A stretch of 64,000 nucleotides of DNA from Pagrus major (taxonomy: Eukaryota > Chordata > Actinopteri > Spariformes > Sparidae): positions 6,322,663-6,386,662 of the forward strand of contig NC_133221.1 of the NCBI RefSeq assembly GCF_040436345.1, written 5' to 3'. Under the pieces are notes generated by a model. That model was given only the letters and a program-made list of their open reading frames with translations. It had not been told where the DNA came from and searched no databases. Of the stretch, positions 49,701 through 58,551 are shown piece after piece. The translations under genes and the position numbers were made by a program. Position 1 is the first letter of the stretch. Every line of letters begins with the position of its first letter.

Positions 49701-52700
49701 GGACTTTCACATTTTGTTGCTTTAAACTTCCATACTAAAACCAGATGCCATGAGCTGAGCTGTTTCAATTATGTTCCATACAAACTACAGTGGTTTTCCA
49801 TTATTGTGCAGATGGTCCTGTGCAAAGCTATTCTTAAAACAGGAGCATATGGTGGGAGTGATGTTGCAGGTTGGCATGGACCTTATTTTGAAAAGCTAAC
49901 TCTTTACGATTCCCACAGCTTCAACTCCTTTATCCTCCAGCACACCATTTGGCAAAACCTAAAATCCCACTTTCCTTTTTCAGTATGATTTCCATATCCA
50001 ACAGTGCCGGTTCAGAACTGGTTAAACAGGGAAATTGTGCAATATTCTAGAGGGATATTTGTTCTTGACACAATTGCATACTAAATAATAATCCTGCCAA
50101 ACAACGAAGCCCTGATTATTCATTTTATGAGGTCAAACAAGGTGCTGTGTTGTGAGATGGCTGTTTTATCTTTATAATGTAAAATACCGAAGCCTTGAGT
50201 TATTTTTGGTCTCCACTCTGTCGGCACACAGAGCCCCAGAACAAGCTCCAGCCTTATTCCACTTAAATTTCACAGCCGTTGTCTGAAGAAATGAATGCCA
50301 CAGCCTCCGTGCAGCTGGATTACAGATCAAAAATGACTTTGCTCTGTGCCTTCTGTGTTTGTCTTCCAGCTGATTAACCAGAAGATCAGAATGTGCACAC
50401 AGCTGAACAACTGCAGGTCATTTGTATCCGTGCTGGAGTACCTCCTCGCCATTGGCAATTACCTCAACGAGAACGCCAAGAAGGAAAAGGCCAAGGGATT
50501 CCGGCTCTCCTCCTTAGCTAAAGTATGATTCCACCACTGTTGCCTGACCTTTGATTGAGTTGCGGCCCGAGGCTAATAAGACTACTCACTGATATACACA
50601 GCGGGAGGCTCCTTGTCTTTCAGCTGCTTCCTGTGTCGGTCACTCAGATCCTCGAACACAGTCCTCCTGACAGGTGTGATGGCGTCGCTACCTGGAGGAA
50701 TTAAACTTTGCACAAAGCGCGGCCACTCGTGGGTGAATCTCTTAGAAATGAACATCATTAAGTGCAGTCAGTCGGAGCAAAATGTCTGGGCCTGTTTTCT
50801 GGTATATTTAAAGGAACGGTTTGACCTTTTAGGAGATACACTTCTTGCCAAGAGTTGGATGAAAGGATTGAAACCTTCCCATATTTGTCTTAGATTTAAA
50901 AAAAATGTTAATGTCCCAAGAGAGGCAACTTGTGGTACAGACACATTAAAAACACAATAAAACAACAGTAGCTAAAGATCATCTGTAGCAGCCATCATCA
51001 ATGTCACCACAGTCCAGGCAGACATTTAAAGTGCATGTCAACAAATATCATAAAACAGTGTCATGAAAATGAGCAGCATACTGCACATCCCGTATGTATC
51101 CATTTATTTCACATCCCTCCCGCAACTGGAATCAGCGATGGTTAGCTTATAATGCAGGATATGGGGGGAAACAGCTTGCCTGGCTCCGTCCAAACTTGGG
51201 TTGGGCGATATGATGGTATATACCCGTCGAGGATATTGGCAACGCACAGCAGGAGCTACTCCTTAAGGCCTTGGCACACCAAGTCTGCTTTTTTCTGTAT
51301 GCTTTTTTAAGCCCGTCATTGGATAAAAAACGAGACGAGACAGAGTCATCAAACAGTGAAGGGGAGAAAAGGAAAAGACAATCGCCTACTAGGTCCATCA
51401 AATCCTGAAAACAAGACAAGAGCAGGGAGATCAGGTCGTATTTATTTTTAAACGTGCGGCGGACTTGGTGTGCAAAGGCCTTCAGTGTCTCTGCTATAAA
51501 TTGGCTCATGAAATAGATGTACAAAGTATTTTTTTCTTTCCCGAGTTATGAAATTGTCTTTTAAATTGACAGACTTTGATGTCATATACATAGAATCAAA
51601 AAATGATTCGTAACGCACCTCTAAATTGCTTTTGCCAACGGTCACAGAAGAAGAGTAACAAGACAAACGGGGGAGCAGTGAAACTGGTCCGGCACAGAAT
51701 CTCTGTCAAACCACAGCGTGTTGTTTTCACACCTTGTGTTTTTTATACAGAGTAAACAAACAAGATACAGCATGTTAATGAGCACACTTTAGAGGTGGTT
51801 TTGTTTCTTTCTGACGGAGCCAGGCCAGCTGTTTCACCCTGTTTCTAGTCTTTGTTCTAACCAAAGCTGCTGGATGTAGCTTCATATTTACCGTACAAAC
51901 AGAGCGTGGTCTCGATCTTTTCATCTAACGAAGCGAATAAGCATCATCCCTAAAATCTTAAACTATTCCTTTAAACGTTCAGCAGCCGTTGGATGTTTAG
52001 TTTTAAGTGTTGTCTGGGGTTCGTGCAAGTATTTTCTGCCTTTCCCTGAATTTAGTTCGAGCCGCTCCTCTGTCTACTGGGAAGGTTTTAAGGGGCAGTG
52101 CGCTCTTGGCACAGAAGTAAAACCTCCTCTGCTCCGTTAATGAAGCCGAGGCCTCGTATTCCCTCAGAGGTGTTTCCAGGTCTAATTGAGAAAAGTAAAC
52201 TGTTGCTGCTTCAGACAGACTCTCATCAAATTAATGGCCGGCTGCTTTCAAGAAAAATGTATCGAATTCGTCTCAGTTTTGCTCTTTTTTTTCTTGCGCA
52301 CATCAATACTTGGTGCATGTCTTGCGTATATATATGATCCTGAGAGACGGCAGGAGCCTTAAATTGGTTAACAACATAACCTAGAAAAAGACCATGAGTG
52401 TTTATCACTGGATGAGAGAGAGGTCCTTCTCGCATTTCAATTATATAGTGCAACATGGCTTGAATTGTAAAGTCATAATTACCCTTTAATACAAACATAT
52501 TAAGGCACAGATACTGCTGCTGATTAATCGTTTTTTAACTGAATTTTACTATAAACAAATCAAATGGTAAACTATTAACAATATGAACAATGCAAACTGT
52601 GAACAGAGAAGTATTTTTACTAATTTATGTATGAAAAAGCGCTGAGATAATTACAGATGTTTACTGTAGAGTTGGCAACTGAAGCTAAAAGGCTGTGCAG

Positions 52701-54441
52701 CCTGAAAAGCTGATATACGTCACACTAGAGGGCAAAAAAAGAGTAGCAGTACAACAAAAGTGTAATAATAGCCCCTGAATTGTATCAGAGTAGTATAAAG
52801 TAGCAGAAAATGAAAATACACAAGTACGGTACAGTAATACAGCAGTACAAGTCAAGTTATCAAGTTAAAATGTTACTTTGGTAAAGGTGACAGTCACCAA
52901 TGCCGATAGTACTTGAGTAAAAGTCTTGTATCTGATATATATTTACATGTAGGTATGTACATGTATGTACTGTCTATGGGTCAACCGATTATTGGATCAT
53001 ATATTCAACTTTCTTCGGACTATCAGAATCATTTTTTAAATTAAAATCTCATTGCTGACCAAACAAACTCATTGCAGATGCAGCTGTGAAGTCTTCTCAC
53101 CGGCACAAAACACAGCAGGCACCAAACCAATCTGTAAAATCTCAATAATTCAACATGATGTAAAATGGTGATATGTGATGTAAAATCACAGAAAAAGACT
53201 AAATTACAGGTGTTCAGACTCACTACCACCTACTGCAGCACACTGAGCTGAGTAAAGGAGAGTAAAGGACACGGACTCCCTTACAAGAAACCTCTAAATT
53301 TGTGTACTTCGATCTTGTTTAACATAAAATCCTGCATTAATGTTTGAAAAGACCATCTTCAGACGAGGTTAGGTATATATTTCATAAGAAATTTCACCTG
53401 CAAGCACTTCAAGTAGTGGAAAATGGAAATGATTATGTAAGTACCACAAAGTATAGTACTTAGGTAAGTGTACATGTACTCAACACTCAACACACAACAT
53501 ATACACACAGTTTACAAGCTGTTTTACACGCAGCTTCTGATGCAGGAGTTTACATGTGTATTCACGCTCACGAAAGTATTTCAGATAGGAATCCCAAGGT
53601 TGACGATATAAACAGACGACCCCAGGGGGATGCAGAAACAGATTCTATGCATAGTCATCCTATCTCTCTATGGCCTTCAGCTATCACAACACACATCTGT
53701 CTTGTTTCCTTTATGTCTTACTATAAGTCCTCGAGCTGTGTCGCAGGAGACTACAGGGTAGTAGTCACCCTCCGCTTTCTCCAACTTTTCTCCATCCACA
53801 GCTCTCCCAGTTACGTGGGAGTGACAGGAAGTTCACCTTGCTCCATGCCCTTGCGGAGCAGATCACGTTGCATGAACCGTGCCTGGCCACTTTTACCGAG
53901 GAGTTGGCAGAATTTGAAACTGTCCCTGGAGGTATTTGCTAATCACGATTTCATCAAAGCTGTAAAAAAAACCTGTGTGGTACTTTTCAGTTGTGGTCTG
54001 TTACGTGAAACGTGGATTTTCTGTGCGAGTCACTCTTTTTTTTCCTCTTCTCCGTCTTGGATAGCGTCCATCAAAGGCCTGACCGCAGAAGTGGACGGTG
54101 AGTAGGTCACATTTTACAACTGTGTCCAAAGACTCAGTCGATTTGCTGAGATCGGTGTAATACTCCACTCTTTTGTGCCAGCGCAAGTTATTTGAGAGGA
54201 AGCGTGATTGTAACATTTACTAGATCTTTCCGTGATCGTAGTTTCAGCGTACTCTGTTGAAAACACCATGATCTCATTGTCTAGGGAACATATGGGCTCA
54301 ATCCAATATATTGTCTGTATGATGACTTACAAGCAGTTGCCACAAGCACAAATACCGCACATCACCGCGTCACCCAGGAGACAGCATCTGATTTAAAGCA
54401 GCTATTTGCTTCAGTGGTCAAATATGATGGATGGTAATCAA

Positions 54442-54480
<39 letters not shown>

Positions 54481-56868
54481 TTCAGTCCTGAAGAATGAAC
54501 TGCAGAAAGTCATTCAGTACAAAAAAACGTCCAAGAGGAGAAATGCCGGAGTTCAACGCCCGAACTTCTCCAAAGACCTGAAGGTGAGCTGGTGAATCTT
54601 TGTTGTTTTATTATTTATTTATGCGTTCATTTAAAGGGGCAATGTGTCTTCTTGTAAACAAACACAGTATTGACTGCGCTCATTGTTTTCTGCACAAATG
54701 GATCTGGTAACTATCTGCTTCGTTTTCATCAGCCGCTGGTCTTCTCTCTTCTGTTATTGGCACACTGCTGCCCTTTATGAAGCATTATGTAAACAAATAC
54801 AAATACATTATTTGGATATGCACAGGTAATGTCCTCCGAGCAGCATCCACATTTTTGCAGTGATATTTTTCACACCCTCCTCCCCACCGACCTGTTTGGG
54901 ATTGACACAATCATCTCACCGCCTCTATTCACACAGGCCTCATATACACTGATAACGCACCCATTTAAAACTAGAATGGCACTCAGTAGAGCGTATACCT
55001 CTGCCAAAGCCCAATCGCCCTCCCCGCCTCAAATCGTACTCACTCATAGATACCAGCCACCTAAATACTCCCGATATTTTTTTTTCATCAAGATCCATGT
55101 CTTATTCCCTGAGAAATTAACGAAAATGTTGAAAAAAGCCTTATCTTGCTAGGCAAAAGAAATTGAGAAAAAGTTCCTGCCTCCGTCGCTTTATCTGGAT
55201 CTGCACCAAAAGTTAATGGGGTCCATTCTGGGCCGAGATCCTTCCTCCATCCGTGTTTCGTGGAAATCTGTTCTGTAGTTTTTGTGTTATCCTGCTGACA
55301 AACCAACCAACCAACAAACCAGCAAACAGACACGGGTAAAAACGTAACTTCCTTGGCGGAGGAAATTATAGAAAAAGCCAGTCTCTTATGACTTCCAGAC
55401 CTCAGCTCCTGTACATCAGACAAAAGTAATCCAAGTGAATGTTGTCTTTATGGTGCGAACAGGAGATGCAACTTACCAAAGCAATGGAGGTCTGCCAAAA
55501 TGTAACGAACAGGCTGTGGGCTTAAAACACAGAGCGGTTTGATGTTCAGACTTTCTGTGAGCTTCGTTAACACAGCTGTTATTTTACCCTCGTGATCTCT
55601 GAAGTGAAGACCGGTGCTTGGAAAACTGAGGAGCTGAAGTTAGTTTAATATTAATAAACTGCAAATCTACAGTTAATTAAACATAAGTTAATGTTTATTT
55701 GACTATTAACAAACAATGAAAAGCTTTAAAGTAATAATCTCAAAGATTTTAATGTCAATAAATATCTGTTAAGTCACTATCTTTCACCGAATGAGGTAAC
55801 GCAATGATGATTGAGCCTATGGCCCACTGATGAAAGCCCTTCCATTTGCTGTAATACCAAAGATGTCCACTGGGTGTGAAAATATCACAAGCGGCGCACA
55901 GTTAGTGACGTGTTCACCCAGCAGTGATTGGTCAGCCAGAGAGAGCAGGTGGTTCGCAGGCGACATAACAGTTTTGTTTGTCCTGGTCTCTGTTAGCGAT
56001 GGGAGTAAACGGCTAACGGTCACTGCCGAACAAACAAAGAAAAGACCGATAACAGCGGACGATGAAACATGAAACTAAAAATGAAACTGAAAAAAGGTGC
56101 ACATCGCTTTCATGTGGTGCTGTAATGGAGGTGTGATGGATCTCTGGGAAGCAGTGAGGTCCAAAAATACACCTGTAACTGCCGCTTTAAAATCTGATTA
56201 TTACGCAATTATTTGATATAAAGTTGCAACTGGTGTGTATACTACTTTGTAAATGGTCAATAAACACTGTGTAGTATCTGTAAACATTACTTGGATGGCC
56301 ATTATAAAGTTCCAACTGATGTTTATAAACCTTTACGGTTGCTTAATTAATGGTTAATAGTATATAATTGTTTAACAGTTGCTTTATTAATGATGTTATA
56401 AAAAAGTTTTACCCTGGGCTTTCTTCTATTTTAAACACAGCCTCCAGTTTCATGAAAATTCCCAAAATATCAAACTATTCCTTTAAATCACTCCTACAGT
56501 AGACTTCACAAATTATTAAAAAGCAGATGTATCATACAAATGAGCGTGTAGGTGTTTTTTATTGCAGGTGGCCCTAAACTACATTTCAGAACTTCCCTTT
56601 TATTCTAAACTTTCAACATGTTTTTAACTAATATATAAAGTGTATACTGGTCGTGCAGGAGGCTCTACGGAGTTTAACCCCTCAGCGACAACAGTGTAGT
56701 TTGAGCAGTGTTCGACCTAATGAATGAACAGACTCAACAGGATTTCCTTGTGCTTTTTTTCCCCCTTCTCCTTCTATCCCCCAGATGACAATTGAGAAAT
56801 ACAACACGGATCTCTCGGCATTGACGAAGACGTGTGAGGAGATGAAGAAACTCTACTCTGTCACGCTG
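25775..56868 (+). CDS. Formin with tandem PH-like domains, FH1 and FH2 (3' partial)
   Basis: Sixteen exons with GT-AG borders and matching phases: 25775-25849, 27036-27164, 28711-28785, 29497-29670, 29890-30047, 30528-30716, 30881-31484, 31772-31937, 39360-39471, 42692-42782, 45740-45826, 50370-50522, 53802-53931, 54065-54097, 54486-54583, 56785-56868; 2358 nt, 786 aa, end not found. Order: basic N-terminus; helical segment (about 26-64); PH-like domain (about 74-165); second PH-like domain (about 185-303) ending in the typical C-terminal helix ERDAWVQAIDRLCSDW; acidic linker; proline-rich FH1 (about 375-445); FH2 (about 450-786) with KAFHWDVV, the hallmark AIGNYLNENAKKEKAKGFRL, LSQLRGSDRKFTLLHALAEQ and a final coiled helix. 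FH2 dimers nucleate and cap actin filaments. FH1 would bring profilin-actin, and PH domains usually bind phosphoinositides. The layout suggests the PH-containing formin class rather than a standard mammalian formin. The first two codons are both ATG, and the second has the better context (A at -3). Confidence 0.9.
26455..26768. repeat. TTAAAGGTTCA MITE-like element (formin intron 1)
   Basis: TTAAAGGTTCATTGTGTA at the left and AACATAGTGGCCCTTTAA at the right are imperfect inverted ends with TTAA at both tips. Confidence 0.75.
27470..27700 (-). repeat. Dispersed 'GGTTAGGTTTAGGCACAAAA' repeat, copy in intron 2
   Basis: ACCATGATCTTTTCCTAACC and TTTGTGCCTAAACCTAACCA are the reverse complement of words found at 30230-30270, 41925-41945 and 46520-46590; the copy at 49150-49230 has the same orientation as this one. 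Confidence 0.65.
28158..28590. repeat. Dispersed 'GTGGTGGAATGTAACTAAG' repeat (intron 2)
   Basis: Starts AAGTGGTGGAATGTAACTAA and continues with GAACATTTACTCGAATAG, TTACTTTTACTTCAGC and AAAAGTATCTGAATACTGC, hallmarks of a frequent teleost repeat. It also contains a TTGATTCATCGATTGACTG piece. Confidence 0.6.
29080..29344. repeat. TTAAAGGTGCA element, 3' part (intron 3)
   Basis: Shares GGTGCTCCGAGCTCCCAGTCC-type words with 22027-22466 and ends AATGCACCTTTAA at 29344. The left end is degraded. Confidence 0.65.
30190..30430 (+). repeat. Dispersed 'GGTTAGGTTCAGGCACAAAA' repeat (intron 5)
   Basis: CTGGTTAGGTTCAGGCACAA, AAAACCACTTGGTAAGGTTC and two units of the CGCCACAAACTTGGCTGGAGA / ATGTCCCGACTTCTCGTCAA type. 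The same unit is amplified at 46590-47120. Confidence 0.7.
31208..31484 (+). other. FH1 proline-rich segment and start of FH2 (end of exon 7)
   Basis: Codes repeated proline/serine stretches and a PPPPPPAPPPAPPLPFG core, the profilin-binding type of FH1. It is followed at once by KTLSKKARTKAFHWDVV, the start of the FH2 lasso. The unspliced frame would stop after 10 further codons, confirming the donor at 31485. Confidence 0.85.
32634..32662. repeat. GGT/GGC trinucleotide run
   Basis: GGTGGTGGTGGTGGCGGCGG-like purine/G-rich run. It could form a G-quadruplex on the plus strand (four or more GG tracts). Confidence 0.8.
35391..35419. repeat. (GT)n microsatellite
   Basis: GT run interrupted once by CT. 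Confidence 0.9.
35555..35830. repeat. Dispersed 'ATTCAGATCCTTTAATTAAGT' type repeat
   Basis: GTGACACAAGTATTCAGATC, ACTTGAGTAAAAGTACAGAAG and GCTGGTCAAGGTGGAGCC match the family also found at 8520-8895. Confidence 0.6.
36445..36764. repeat. MITE-like element with 'GCCGCGTTT' edges
   Basis: Left GCCGCGTTTGCACGGTAGGA and right TTCGGGTGGGAATGCGGAC are loose inverted ends. The interior (GGAACTTTCCCCAGAGAGCA) is typical of a teleost MITE with GGAACTTT words. Confidence 0.55.
37564..37730 (+). repeat. Dispersed 'TTAGCTTAGCATAAAGACTGG' element, 5' part
   Basis: Begins TTAAAGGAGAAATATACTTA, then TGCTGAGAGTTAGATGAGAA, TCTTAGCTTAGCATAGAGAG and AGCTAGCCCTGG, the left half of the family whose fuller copies are at 51150-51980 and 63650-64000. 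Confidence 0.7.
41380..41660 (+). repeat. Dispersed CACAAAGATGACAGGAAAATG repeat
   Basis: GGTTAGAGTTGGGGAAAGAT, then TTTTGTTGCCACAAAGATGA and AAAATGTTCCGACAGTCGC, the unit amplified at 46590-47120. Another fragment flanks the MITE at 41946-42203. Confidence 0.6.
41946..42203. repeat. TTAAAGCAGCAA MITE-like element
   Basis: TTAAAGCAGCAATATGT at the left and GCATATTGTTGCTTTAA at the right are inverted ends of 17 bases with two mismatches and TTAA at the tips. It is inserted inside a dispersed GGTTAGGAAAAGGTCATG repeat, whose two halves flank it. Confidence 0.85.
42881..42909. repeat. (CCT)n microsatellite
   Basis: About nine CCT/CTC units close to the 5' end of intron 10. Confidence 0.9.
43949..44296 (+). 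mobile_element. tRNA-derived SINE with perfect target-site duplication
   Basis: A tRNA-like head carries an A box (TAGCTCAGTGGG, 43959-43970) and a B box (GGTTCAAACCC, 44003-44013). It is followed by a middle segment shared with 60311-60577 (GTATCCTTGAGCAAGATACT) and a different 3' tail (GGAAAAGCGGTAGATAATGA). The 13-base duplication TGAAGATAGTTGT lies at 43936-43948 and 44297-44309, which defines the ends exactly and shows an intact insertion of 348 bp. Confidence 0.92.
46480..47130 (+). repeat. Dispersed repeat with an internal array of about ten 50-60-bp units
   Basis: After a leader (CTGGTTAGGTTTCGGCACAG, ACCACTTGGTTATGGTTAGG), degenerate units follow from about 46590. Their common words are TTGTCGCCACAAA, GGCTNGAAAATGTCC, ACATCTCATTAAAAATA and CCAGTTT. 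At least nine end in TTAAAAATA or a variant. Other copies in the window contain only one or two units. Confidence 0.8.
49090..49270 (-). repeat. Dispersed 'GGTTAGGTTTAGGCACAAG' repeat
   Basis: AAACATGATCTTTTTCAAAC and CTTGTGCCTAAACCTAACCA are the reverse orientation of the repeat at 46480. Confidence 0.65.
50808..51977 (+). repeat. CTTAGCATAAAGACTGG family copy, split by insertions
   Basis: Left end TTAAAGGAACGGTTTGACCT at 50808 and right end TTAAACTATTCCTTTAA near 51975 are inverted to each other. Between them are family words (GCTTGCCTGGCTCCGTCC at 51176, GACGGAGCCAGGCCAGCTG at 51815) and at least one nested element (51265-51482). Confidence 0.55.
51265..51482. repeat. Nested MITE-like element with 24-bp inverted ends
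   Basis: The end sequences at 51265-51288 (AAGGCCTTGGCACACCAAGT...) and 51459-51482 (...ACTTGGTGTGCAAAGGCCTT) pair over 24 bases with two mismatches. It is about 218 bp and non-coding. No convincing target duplication was seen. Confidence 0.8.
52735..52960. repeat. Dispersed 'AAGTACGGTACAGTAATAC' type repeat
   Basis: Words such as GTAGCAGAAAATGAAAATAC, CACAAGTACGGTACAGTA and TACTTGAGTAAAAGTCTTG match the stepwise AAGTA-type family found at 22880 and 28158. Confidence 0.55.
54444..54476. repeat. (GT)16 microsatellite next to formin exon 15
   Basis: An uninterrupted GT run ends only nine bases before the exon (CTGTTTCAG then TCCTG), replacing most of the usual polypyrimidine tract. Confidence 0.95.
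54584..56784 (+). other. Formin intron 15
   Basis: No exon. Contains dispersed repeat A (54955-55372). The acceptor of exon 16 is preceded by a strong pyrimidine tract (CCCCCTTCTCCTTCTATCCC). Confidence 0.5.
54955..55372 (-). repeat. Dispersed repeat A, copy 2
   Basis: The longer copy of the element at 1189-1530. It ends CTTCCTTGGCGGAGGAAATT and begins near GTAGAGCGTATACCTCTGCC. Shared interior: GGGCCGAGATCC, AACCAACCAACCAACAAACC. Confidence 0.75.
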
Positions 56869-58254
56869 GTAATCCTTGAGTTATTATTTCAATATCTCTT
56901 TTGTACAGCCTCAGAGATGGATTGTCCTCAGCCCTCAGTAGCGTATAGATGGCCCTCTTCAATTATTTGTCATCGTATCTCCCCACCCTACGCTGGGAGA
57001 GAACGCATAATTCAAAAGGGAGAAGTCCCCAAGGTTACTTCCTTTTTTTACACAAGGACATAGTGCATCTTATATATATATATTATATATATATAGTGTG
57101 CGTGTGGCCGCGGCTTCCGCATCATTTAACGGCGAGCACCGCTGATTTGCAGCTCTGAAAGATGCTGTACTTACTCCTGCGGATAATTTTTTTTCAGGAT
57201 TGGTGAGCAATTGCCGCTGTCTCCTGTAGCCGGAGAGTGTGAGAGACAAGTTCATCCTGACCCTTGATGTGCAATCTCACATCAGAGAATGAACGGTCTA
57301 GACATGATTAAAAATGAGAAGCTTGAAGAGCACCCCGGTGGGGTTTCTGATGTCGTTATTTTTTTTTTTTTTTGTAAAACAGCAACGTATTAGCCTACAA
57401 GGACACATACAGGAAAGTTGTGGTCGATTGCTTGAGTAGAAAAGTAGTCGGAGGAACCTTTTTTGTTCTACTTCTTCTTTCTTGACGTCTCATTTTAAAT
57501 ATATTGCTCCTCATTCATACTTGAGCTATTTATGATTTAAGTTCTCACTGATGTTGACTGGACTCTGGGACCCAAAATGATAATATTGTTTAATGAGTAC
57601 AGAGAACTATACTCGCCTTCAGCGTCAGATCTCTCATATAGAAAATTCCTCTGCCTCACATATCATCAGATTTATTGGAGCTACTGGTCCCTGTGTATTC
57701 TTTTATCACATCGTCTATGAAGGGGGACGTTTTCTTTGCTCGCTAACCTGGTTAGATTAGGTTTATAGAACTCAAGCCTGCTTTTGACACCTTAACAGGT
57801 GCTACATCTCTTTTCTTATAGAGTCCCGACTGAAAACAATCAATACAAAAGTAGTGCTTATTTTCTCACCCTTCCCACATCTCTATGGACAATCCATCAT
57901 CGGAGAGAGAGTCCACTCACCCTTCCCTCTGTGTTTCGGCGCTGAGATATTATAGTGTGAGCTATGAGCTTTAGGCCTGGTAGGGAATTGTGTTATATTA
58001 GACCCACAATTAGATTCCTGTGCACTGCAAACTTTTTCCACAACTTGCACACAAGTGAGTAAAAATGGGAGGCTGGGGGATAATGTGCTACAAAGTGAGC
58101 GCACGGAAATAATAAGGATATCGTTCTGATGCTCGAGTGCCGTTTTCACAGCCAAAAGCACCTTCGGCATCTGTTCTTTAACTGTCTTTATTTACATCTC
58201 TTCTTTTGTGACTGTAGATTTAATCTACAAGAGGTAATGATTTCACAAGGTAAA

Positions 58255-58440
58255 GGAATAAGTCAACATTTTGGTTAAAAAATGCTGATTTCTTGCACAA
58301 AGTAAGATGAGAAATGAGAAAACTGACACTCACACGTCTGTATGGTCAAAATGAAGCCAGTAGCTGGTTAGCTTAGCTTAGCATAAAGACTGGAAAGACA
58401 GGAAACGGCTAGCCTGGGGGACATCTAGGCAACAAAGCAC
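58255..58440 (+). repeat. CTTAGCATAAAGACTGG family, 5' half
   Basis: AAAGGAATAAGTCAACATTTTG, then TAGCTGGTTAGCTTAGCTTA, GCATAAAGACTGGAAAGACA and AACGGCTAGCCTGGGGG. It directly precedes a TTC run and the inverted repeat at 58480. Confidence 0.7.
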
Positions 58441-58479
58441 ATTCTTCTTCTTCATCTTCTTCTTAAAGTCAAGAGTGTC

Positions 58480-58551
58480 ACTTTATTTCCTGTCCGAGAG
58501 GAAGAACGAGATCAGTGATCTCGTTCTTCCTTGTCGGACAGGAAACAAAGT
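58480..58551. repeat. Near-perfect inverted repeat (35-bp arms, 1-bp loop)
   Basis: Arm 58480-58514 pairs with 58516-58551 with two mismatches and one inserted base. The core GAAGAACGAGATCA / TGATCTCGTTCTTC around base 58515 is perfect. It could extrude as a cruciform or, if transcribed, form a long hairpin. Confidence 0.9.

Larger units (their letters stand above)
45827..50369 (+). other. Formin intron 11
   Basis: No exon seen. Holds the degenerate tandem array at 46590-47120 and another repeat fragment at 49090-49270. The block 48490-48720 looks unique and contains a perfect octamer ATTTGCAT (48618-48625). Confidence 0.5.
50523..53801 (+). other. Formin intron 12
   Basis: No exon. Mostly repeats: a left end of the CTTAGCATAAAGACTGG family at 50808-50890, its right part at 51150-51980 with a nested element, and AGTACTTGAGTAAAAG-type repeats at 52735-52960 and 53400-53490. 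Confidence 0.5.

Noticed and set aside
45827..50369. A missing FH2 exon between exons 11 and 12
   Set aside because: The protein reads without a gap through LPTGMNDLQP and LINQKIRMCTQL up to the GNYLN motif, with the spacing seen in other FH2 domains.
53554..54105. Plus-strand open frame of 183 codons covering formin exons 13 and 14
   Set aside because: It is a shadow in another frame. The true frame is fixed by the phases of exons 12-15 and the FH2 match LRGSDRKFTLLHALAEQ.
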